64,000 bases of DNA from NCBI RefSeq assembly GCF_001704415.2, contig NC_030811.1:7044722-7108721 (forward strand), written 5' to 3'. The number at the start of each line of letters is the position of its first letter. Positions within the stretch are counted from its first letter, which is position 1. Below are positions 56,188 through 64,000 of the stretch, piece after piece. Under the pieces are notes generated by a model that searched no databases, was not told where the DNA came from, and saw only the letters and a list, made by a program, of their open reading frames with translations. This stretch comes from Capra hircus (Eukaryota; Chordata; Mammalia; Artiodactyla; Bovidae). The position numbers were made by a program, and so were the translations under genes.

Positions 56188-57003
56188 AGATAGTAAGACA
56201 GTAGGTGCTGAGAGAGGGCATCAGAGGGGAGACAGACTGAAACCATAATCACAGAAAAGTAACCAATCTAATCACATGGACCACAGCCTTGTCTAACTCA
56301 ATGAAACTAAGCCATGCCAAGTAGGGCCACCCAAGATAGATAGGTTATGGGGGAGAGTTCTGACAAAATGTTGTCCACTGGAGAAGGGAATGGCAAACCA
56401 CTTCAATATTCCTGCCTTGAGAACCCCATGAACAGTATGAAAAGGCAAAAAGATAGGACACTGAAAGATGAACTTCCCAGGTTGGTAGGTCCCCAATATG
56501 CTATTGGAGATCAGTGGAGAAATAACTCCAGAAAGAATGACGAGACAGAGCCAAAACAAAAACAACGCACAGTTGTGGATGTGACTGGTGATAGAAACAA
56601 GGTCCGTTGCTGTTAAGAGCAAAATTGCATAGGAACCTGGAATGTTAGGTCCATGAATCAAGGCAAATTGGATGTGGTCAAACAGCAGATGGCAAGAGTG
56701 AACATCAACATTTTAGGAATCAGCAAACTAAAATGGACTGGAATGAATGACCTTAACTCAAAGCCATTATATCTACTACTATGGGCAAGAATCCTTTAGA
56801 AGAAATCGAGTAGCCATCATAGTCAACAAAGGAGTCCCAAATGCAGTACTTGGATGCAATCTCAAAAACGACAGAATGATCTCTGTTCGTTTCCAAGGCA
56901 ATCCATTCAATATCATGGTAATCCAAGTCTATGCCCCAACCAGTAACGCTGAAAAAGCTGAAGCTGAATGGTTTTATGAAGACCTACAAGACCTTCTAGA
57001 ACT

Positions 57004-57211
57004 CAGTTCAGTTCAGTCAGTTCAGTCACTCAGTCGTCTCTGACTCTTTGCAACCCCATGAATCGCAGCACGCCAGGCCTCCCTGTCCATCACCATCTCC
57101 CGGAGTTCACTCAGACTCACGTCCATCGAGTCCGTGATGCCATCCAGCCATCTCCTCCTCGGTCGTCCCCTTCTCCTCCTGCCCCCAATCCCTCCCAGCA
57201 TCAGAGTCTTA
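57004..57211 (-). mobile_element. Short BovB 3' piece, antisense, within BovB endonuclease
   Basis: The last ~200 bp of BovB in antisense (cagttcagtcactcagtcg ... agcatcagagtctt), placed between ctagaact and aacacccccaaaaga of the endonuclease coding sequence. No TSD longer than one or two bases. Confidence 0.9.
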
Positions 57212-58116
57212 ACACCCCCAAAAGATGTCCTTTTCATTATAATGGACTGGAATGCAAAAGTAGGAAGTCAAGAAACACCTGGAGTAACAGGCAAATTTGG
57301 CCTTGGACTACAGAATGAAGCAGGACAAAGGCTAAGAGTTTTTCCAAGAGAACACATTGGTCATAGCAAACACCCTATTCCAGCAACACAAGAGAAGACT
57401 CTACATATGGACATCACCAGATAGCCAACAATGAAATCAGATTAATTATATTCTTTGCAGCCAAAGATGGAGAAGCTGTATACAATCATCAAAAACAAGG
57501 CCAGGAGCTGACTGTGGCTCAGATCATGAACTCTTTATTCGGAAATTCAGACTTAAATTGAAAGTAGGGGAAACCACTAGACCATTCAGGTATGACCTAA
57601 ATCAAATCCATAATGACTATACAGTGGAAGTGAGAAATAGATTTAAGGGATTCGATCTGATAGACAGAGTGCCTGATGAACTATGGACATAGGTTTGTGA
57701 CATTGTACAGGAGACAGGGATCAAACCATCCCCAAGAAAAAGAAATGCAAAAAAGCAAAATGTCTGTCTGAGAAGGCCTTACAAATAGCTGTGAAAAGAA
57801 GAGAAGTGAAAAACAAAGGAGAAAAGAAAAATATACCCATTTGAATGCAAATTTCCAAAGAATAGCAAAGAGAGATAAGAAAGCCTTCCTCAGTGATCAG
57901 TGAAAAGAAATAGAGGAAAACAATAGAATGGGAAAGACTACAGATCTCTTCAAGAAAATTAGAGATACCAAGGGAACATTTCATGCAAAGATGGACTCAA
58001 TAAAGGACAGAAATGGTAGGGATCTAACAGAAGCAGAAGATATTAAGAAGAGATGACAAGAATACACAGAAGAACTGTACAAAAAAGATCTTCATGACCC
58101 AGATAATCACGATGAT

Positions 58117-58629
58117 GTGATCACTCGCTTAGAGCCAGAAATCCTGGGATGTGAAGTCAAGTGGACCTTAGGAAGCATCACTATGAACAAAGCTAGCCGA
58201 AGTGATGGAATTCCAACTGAGCTATTTCAAATCCTGAAAGATGATGCTGTGAAAGTGCTGCACTCAATATGCCAGCAAATTTGGAAAACTCGGCAGTGGC
58301 CACAGGACTGGAAAAGGTCAGTTTTCATTCCAATTCCAAAGAAAGGCAATGCAAAAGAATGCTCAAACTACTGCACAATTGCGCTCATCTCACACGCTAG
58401 TAAAGTAATACTCAAAATTCTCCAAGCCAGGCTTCAGCAATACGTGAACCATGAACTTCCAGATATTCAAGCTGGTTTTAGAAAAGGCAGAGGAACCAGA
58501 GTTCAAATTGCCAACATCCGCTGGATCATAGAAGAATCAAGAGAGTTCCAGAGAAATATCTATTTCTGCTTTATTGACATGCCAAAGCCTTTGACTGTGT
58601 GGATCACAATAAACTGTGGGAAATTCTGA
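58117..58629 (+). pseudogene. BovB RT fragment, 170 codons
   Basis: Start of RT through IPIPKKGNAKECSNY and GFRKGRGTRVQIANIRWI to the motif A region, where a one-base loss (CFIDMPKPLTVW instead of the DYAKAF form) shifts the frame and removes motif A. Confidence 0.88.
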
Positions 58630-58762
58630 AACAGATGGGAATACCAGACCACCTGACCTGCCTCTTGAGAAACCTGCATGCAGGTCAGGAAGGAACAGTT
58701 AGAACTGGACATGGAACAACAGACTGGTTCCAAATAGGAAAAGGAGTACATCAGGCTGTATA

Positions 58763-59041
58763 TTGTCACTCTGCTTATTTAACTTATATGCAGAGTACAT
58801 CATGAGAAACGCTGGGCTGGAGGAAGCACAAGCTGGAATCAAGATTGCCAGGAGAAATATCAATAACCTCAGATATACAGATGATACCACCCTTATGGCA
58901 GAAAGGGAAGAACTAAAGAGCCTCTTGATGAAAGTGAAAGAGGAGAGTGAAAAAGTTGGCTTAAAGCTCAACATTCAGAAAACGAAGATCATGGCATCTG
59001 GTCCCATCGCTTCATGGCAAATAGATGGGGAAACAGTGTAA
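58763..59041 (+). pseudogene. BovB RT palm end, YTDD
   Basis: 92 codons with LRYTDDTTLMAE, so the residue before the two catalytic aspartates is Thr rather than Ala. Ends at a stop after DGETV. Confidence 0.85.
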
Positions 59042-59044
59042 ACA

Positions 59045-59620
59045 GTGGCTGACTTTATTTTGGGGGACTCAAAAATCACTGCAGATGGTGACTGCAGCTA
59101 TGAAATTAAAAGACACTTACTCCTTGGAAAGAAAGTTATGATCAACCTAGACAGCATATCAAAAAGCAGAGGCATTATTTTGCCAAGAAAGGTCCATCTT
59201 GTCAAGGCTATGGTTTTTCCAGTAGTCATGTATGAATGTAAGAATAGGATTATAAAGAAAGCTGAGCTCCAAAGAATTGATGCTTTTGAACTGTGGTGTT
59301 GGAGAAGACTCTTGAGAGTCCCTTGGCCTGCAAGGAGATCCAACCAGTCCATCCTAAAGGAGATCAGTTCTGAGTGTTCATTGGAAGGACTGATGCTGAA
59401 GTTGAAACTCCAATACTTTAGCCACCTGATGCAAAGATTTGAGAAGACCCTGATGCTCGAAAAGATTGAGGGCAGGAGGAGAAGGAGACAACAGAGGATG
59501 AGATGGTTGGATGGCATCACCGACTCAATGGACATGAGTTTGTGTGAACTCCAGGAGTTGGTGATGGACAGGGAAGCCTGGCATGCTGCAGTCCAGGGAG
59601 TCGCAAAGAGTCAGACATGA
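59045..59620 (+). pseudogene. BovB C-terminal region, 191 codons
   Basis: Directly after the stop at 59039-59041, in the same phase. Contains FELWCWRRLLRVPWPARRS, the basic arginine-rich stretch (GRRRRRQQRMRWLDG) and the terminal VAKSQT segment. Function of this region is not established; it may bind nucleic acid. Confidence 0.88.
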
Positions 59621-59660
59621 CTGAGCAACTGAAGTGAACTGAACTGAATGAAAAACAGTA

Positions 59661-59855
59661 TGAAGATGCCTCAAAAAATTAAAAATAGAACAACCACTTG
59701 ATCCAACAATTCCACTCCTAAGTATATATCTGAAGAAAACAGAAACACTAATTAGAAAAGATATGTACACCCCTATGTATACCGCAGCCTTATTTACAAT
59801 AGCCAAGATATGGAAGCAATCTTTATCTGTTCGTCCATTGATAGGCACTTAGAGG

Positions 59856-59893
<38 letters not shown>

Positions 59894-60375
59894 TAAAATG
59901 AATATTACTCAGCCACAAAATGAATGAAATCTTGCCATTTGCAACAGCACAAATGGACCAGGAGGATATTTGCATAGTGAAATAAGTTAAACAGAGAAAG
60001 ACAAATACTGTATGAATTCACTTTTATTTGAAATCTTTAAAAACAAAACAAATGAACAAACATAACAAAGTAGAAACAGTTATATATACCAAAAACAGGT
60101 AGTTGCTGGAGGGGAAGAGGGGAAGAGGAGGAAAAGAAATAGGTGAGAGGAATTAAGAGTTACAAATTTCCAGGTGTAAAATAAATGAGTCACAGGTAGA
60201 AAATGTACAATGTGGGGGAAATAGTCAATAATTATATAATGTATTTGTATGATGATAAGTAATAACTAAACTTATCATGGTGATCATTTTGGAATGTATC
60301 AAAATATTAAATCACTATGTTGTACAACAGGAACTTATGAAGTTTAGTAGGTCAATTATACTTCAAAAACAAATC
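59661..60375 (+). mobile_element. Old L1 (L1M) 3' end, right part
   Basis: Continues the L1 cut by BovB: ccaacaattccactcctaag, then a GATA tract, then L1 3' UTR (tatcaaaatattaaatcact, attatacttcaaaaacaaat). Confidence 0.85.
59857..59893 (+). repeat. (AGAT)9 microsatellite
   Basis: About nine perfect AGAT units within the L1 ORF2 end. Confidence 0.95.
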
Positions 60376-60755
60376 AAAAAACTCATGGAAAAAGAGGTCA
60401 GATTTGTGGTTACCAGATACAGCAGGTGAAGGCAAAATTGGATGACGGCCGTTAAAAGGCACAAACTTCCAGTTATAAGATAAATTAGTACAGGGGATTT
60501 CTGGTATAACATGGTAAATATAATTAACACAGCTGTATATTATACATGAAAGTTGTTTAGAGAGTAAATCCTAAGAGGAAAAAACATTTTTCCTATTTCT
60601 TTAATTTTGTATTTATGTGAGATAATGGATATTTACTAAGCTTACTGTAATAATCATTTCATGATGTATATGTCAAATCATTATGCTCTACACCTAAAAC
60701 TTACATAGTGCTATATGTTAATGATATCTCAGTGAAACTGGAAGATAAAAAATAT
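60376..60755 (+). mobile_element. Second L1M 3' UTR segment
   Basis: gtcagatttgtggttaccag, cttccagttataagataaat, tcatttcatgatgtatatgt and the end ctcagtgaaactggaag are an L1M 3' UTR. It follows the first without a gap, so two L1 ends stand in tandem. Confidence 0.8.
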
Positions 60756-61840
60756 GCACATTGATAAAGATTTATCAAAGCATATAATATTTCAATTCTT
60801 TCAAAATGTGTAAGATATATTCAGTTAAATGGATACCTTTCAACCTCAAAAATAAGAGATATAATATAGTCATTTGATAGGTCTTGGTAAAGCTTTTTTA
60901 ATTCACTTCCCCAATGTTGCAAAATTTAATGTCTCAAATGACTGACTAATAACGCTTTTTGCAAGTCAAGCAGTTTACACTATTTTATTTTCAACAAAAA
61001 CCAAAGGCAGATATATCCATTAATACACAATTAAAAATTAATGGTAGATCTCTATGTGGGTTTTTAGGGAATTTTTCCTAAAAGCAGTTCAGAGAATTGA
61101 ATGGTATTGCCATTAAAAATTGCTTTATTCCTTATTATTTATTTATGTGAACAAGATTTCTCAGTGCCTGCACCGATTAAAACAAAAAATAGGAGTTGAA
61201 TTGATCTGAACATTGTCTCATTCTACCAGAGAATAATAGTCACGCATGCGTTTATGAAATAAGTGGGGGAAAGTCTCACTGATTCGGAGAGATGAGATGC
61301 ATCTTTAAAATTAAAAAGTTTACTTTTTCAGTTATTTTACAAATGTTGTGACACATTTCTGTTGTTTTGAACAACTGTGTACTAATAATACTTACAGAAG
61401 AGATGTTTTACAGTCACACAATTTTTTCTATTTTCACATATAGTTTGTGGCAGAAATATACACAAGGTTAATGGAGATCTTCCAGCAGAAAAATCCATTA
61501 TAACAAGATACAAGTCTGCAGAGGATGCAAATGGACAGTCAAGGAGAAAAAGGAACAAGTATAAATTTTCTATTATAAAGAGCTCGTTCATGTGTTTTTT
61601 AAACAGTTTACTGTTGGTAGCTAACTTTTATATTATTTATATTATTTTTAAAGAAAAGTGGCAATTTATTTTTAAATGTTAATATCTATAATGTGTTAGA
61701 ATTACATTCTTTGCAAACATTCACGTGAAAAAAAATTTTAAGTTCGGTTTAAAAGGGAACCTTCAGTTCTCAAGGGAACACAGAGATTCAAAAATTCTTT
61801 TACTGAATACACAAACAAAAAAGTTTAAAGGCAGTAGCTC
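60756..61840. other. Unassigned AT-rich DNA
   Basis: No repeat or gene recognised. This is one of the longest stretches without a young insertion. Confidence 0.45.
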
Positions 61841-62083
61841 TAGAGAAACTCATACATGAATAAATACTTGAGCATATTTTTATAAGGAAGCTCAGGACAG
61901 TAAAAAGCTAGAAACAACCCAAATATCCATGAATAGATTAAAAAACAAACTATAGAATACTTATATAATGGAATAATACACGACAGTAGAATGAACAGTA
62001 AAATACAGCTACTGGCACCAACATGAGTAAACAAAAGTAGAAATTCCTAACAGAATAGACAGCCTGAATCCATTTTTGTCAAG

Positions 62084-62304
62084 CTTGTATGTGTGCGTGC
62101 TAAGTTCCTGTCTGACTGTGCCTTGCTAAGGCCTGTAGCCCACCAGGCTCCTCTGTCCATGGAATTCTCCAGGCAAGAATACTGGAGTGGGTGGCCGTAC
62201 CCTCCTCCAGGGGATCTTCCAGACCCAGGGATCAAACTTGTGTCTCTTATGTCTCATGCATTGGCAGGCGGGTCCTTTATCTCTAGCGCCACCTGGGAAG
62301 TACC
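62084..62304 (-). mobile_element. Bov-tA-type SINE, 8-bp TSD
   Basis: Antisense SINE flanked by ttgtcaag at 62076-62083 and 62305-62312. Confidence 0.93.
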
Positions 62305-62330
62305 TTGTCAAGTATAATAATGGATGAAAT

Positions 62331-62344
62331 TTATATATATATAT

Positions 62345-62392
<48 letters not shown>
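62331..62392 (+). repeat. (TA)n microsatellite
   Basis: About 60 bp of nearly pure TA dinucleotides, prone to cruciform formation and length change. Confidence 0.97.
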
Positions 62393-62393
<1 letters not shown>

Positions 62394-62775
62394 CTTACAG
62401 CAACAGACGTAAGTGTTAAAACTATGAGGAAAAGCAAGAAAATGTTTGTCATAAAGACAGGCTAGTGAAGATACTTTCCTAAGAGGGAGGCCACGTGATC
62501 AAGAAGGAACTCACTGGAGGGGAGCGGAGAGCTTTGAAGAGCAATAAAACAAGATCTGAACTAGTAGAAAAACTCACTATTGTAACCTTGCAGGACGCGA
62601 TAAGACCATCCCGGAGTAAATCATCATTCACCACTCATGTCCTTCACCTGCTTTTTGTCTATAGAAAAAAAACTTTAGTCAAAGGCTAAACTTAGAGAGG
62701 TGGGAAAATGCAGAAAGGGAAACAGTCAAGCAAGACAAAATATTAATACTTTAGCCATTAAACAAAGTCAAGGAT

Positions 62776-62893
62776 GGAGAAGGAAATGGCAACCCACTCC
62801 AGTACTCTTGTCTGGGAAATTCCAGGGACAGAGGGGCCTGGTGGGCTACAGTCCATGGGGTTGCAAAGGATCAGACATGACTAAGTGACTTTC
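62776..62893 (+). mobile_element. BovA-type SINE, 5'-truncated, 14-bp TSD
   Basis: Body and 3' part only, flanked by acaaagtcaaggat at 62762-62775 and 62894-62907. Confidence 0.96.
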
Positions 62894-62907
62894 ACAAAGT
62901 CAAGGAT

Positions 62908-63164
62908 CTTTAGTTCTTCCTCAGGGACTATAGATAGGATTCTGAGCCATATCCTTTGAGCAGTTTCATAGATACTGAAACTTCCCCCCAGGTAGAAGAA
63001 GTGAACCGTATGTGGCCCACAGGCATGAAGACCCCAGACAGGTTAGAACCAGAAGGTTGATGATGCTGACTCCCAGTGACCTCACCACCAACCAATCAGA
63101 AGAACATCCATGAGCTGATCACACACCCCACAAACCTCCTCCCTCGCCTTGTCTTTTCTTTGTT
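62908..63164. other. Unassigned, possibly LTR-derived
   Basis: ctcaccaccaaccaatcaga (CCAAT box) and a C-rich region resemble the U3 of an old LTR, but no ends or TSD are visible. Confidence 0.3.
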
Positions 63165-64000
63165 TATGTTTTTATTTTTATTTTTTATTATATAAATTTA
63201 TTTATTTTAATTGTAGGCTAATTACTTTACAATATTGTGGTAGTTTTGCCATACATTGACATGAATCCACCACGAGTGTACATGTGTTCCTCATCCTGAA
63301 TCCCCCTCCAACCTCCCTCCCCATACCATCCTTCTGAGTCATCCCAGTGCACTAGCCCTGAGCACCCTGTCTCATGCATCAAGCCTGGACTGGCAATCCA
63401 TTTCACATATGATAATATACATGTTTCAATGCCATTCTCCCAAATCACCCACCCTTGCCCTCTCCCACAGAGTCCAAAATACTATTCTATACATCTGTGT
63501 CTCTTTTGGTGTCTCACATATAGGGTATAGTTGCCATCTTTCTAAATTCCATATATATGCTTTAGTATAATGTATTGGTGTTTTTCTTTTTGGCTTACTT
63601 TACTCTGTATAATAGGCTCCAGTTTCATCCACCTTATTAAAACTGATTCAAATGTATTCTTTTTAATGGCGGAGTAATATTCCATTGTGTATATGTACCA
63701 CAGCTTTCTTATCCATTCATCTGCTGATGGACATCTAGGTCGCTTCCATGTCCTGGCTATTGTAAACAGTGATGTGATGAACATTGGGGTGTACGTGTCT
63801 CTTTCAATTCTGGTTTCCTCAGTATGTATGCCCAGAAGTGGGATTGCTGGGTCATATGGCAGTTCTATTTCCAGTTTTTTAAGGAATCTCCACACTGTTC
63901 TCCATAGTGGCTGCACTAGGTTGCATTCCCACCAACAGTGTCAGAGGGTTCCCTTTTCTCCACACCCTCGCCAGCATTTATTGCTTGTAGACTTTTGGAT
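63165..64000 (-). mobile_element. Ruminant L1 3' end, antisense, runs off window
   Basis: T-rich tail at the left, then 3' UTR and the ORF2 C-terminus. Closely similar to 12021-12830, so the same young subfamily. Confidence 0.95.
63542..63916 (-). pseudogene. L1 ORF2 C-terminal piece, 124 codons
   Basis: Open to the natural end of ORF2, with PLWRTVWRFLKKLEIELPYD and EYYSAIKKNTFESVLIRWMK. The rest lies outside the window, so its integrity upstream is unknown. Confidence 0.88.

Larger units (their letters stand above)
56188..59647 (+). mobile_element. Nearly full-length BovB, sense, 13-bp TSD
   Basis: TSD atgaaaaacagta at 56175-56187 and 59648-59660. Covers part of the 5' UTR, endonuclease, linker, RT and 3' end. 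It carries an antisense BovB piece at 57004-57211. The single BovB frame is split into many pieces, so it is inactive. L1 sequence is continuous on either side. Confidence 0.97.
61841..62540 (+). mobile_element. Old L1 3' end, sense, with later insertions
   Basis: Landmarks gaaacaacccaaatatccat and caacatgagtaaacaaaag (ORF2 end), and after the SINE and TA tract, agtgttaaaactatgaggaa and gaagatactttcctaagagg (3' UTR). Confidence 0.65.

Noticed and set aside
62331..62392. TA-rich tract as a replication origin or regulatory site
   Set aside because: Plain (TA)n microsatellite within an old L1 end; nothing else supports a function.

Overview
This window is nuclear DNA from a ruminant (cattle, sheep, goat or a relative). 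The evidence is the very high copy number of the BovB (RTE) LINE, the tRNA-Glu-derived Bov-tA/BOVA2 SINEs whose 3' ends match BovB, ruminant-type L1 3' ends, and older placental-mammal repeats (MLT1, Tigger1, L1M). I find no host protein-coding exon, RNA gene, CRISPR array or operon. Every open stretch I can assign comes from a transposable element, and all of those are broken.

Layout. 1-34.7 kb: BovB fragments in both orientations (about 1-1048, 4381-5842, 6681-7010, 8096-8832, 11955-15374, 16147-17883, 19220-20311, 21518-22960, 23487-24136, 24838-26835), SINEs, a Tigger1 DNA transposon relic (7612-10490), a 2.56-kb antisense L1 inserted into a BovB with a 13-bp target-site duplication (TSD) (12021-14582), and stretches of unassigned DNA. 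A 5-base N gap at 26836-26840 cuts off a BovB that still has its 5' UTR tandem repeats.

35.5-51.3 kb: one ancient class I (gammaretrovirus-like) provirus. It has paired LTRs (35511-36604 and 50743-51258), a tRNA-Pro-like primer binding site, gag, protease, integrase and env remnants in the correct order, a polypurine tract and a 4-bp TSD. It sits inside an old L1 3' end whose two halves lie on either side. Four BovB copies later inserted into it, each of three with a TSD I could read. Two of them have 5' inversions of the twin-priming type, and one of those was then hit by a class II (ERVK-like) solo LTR with a 6-bp TSD. An L1 3' end, carrying a BOVA2 SINE, lies inside the 5' LTR. Because each insertion interrupts a readable sequence, the order of events can be reconstructed.

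51.3-64 kb: a BovB (51482-55061) interrupted by an antisense BovB so that about 650-bp arms form a nearly abutting inverted repeat; a nearly full-length BovB (56188-59647) inserted into an L1M with a 13-bp TSD; L1 3' UTRs, SINEs and microsatellites; and an antisense L1 running off the window end.

No genes work together here. The interest lies in nested insertion history, inverted and chimeric retrotransposon structures, and possible double-stranded RNA from sense/antisense BovB pairs. Family names are from recognition of the sequence, not from a database search, and element edges without a TSD are accurate to about 10-30 bases.
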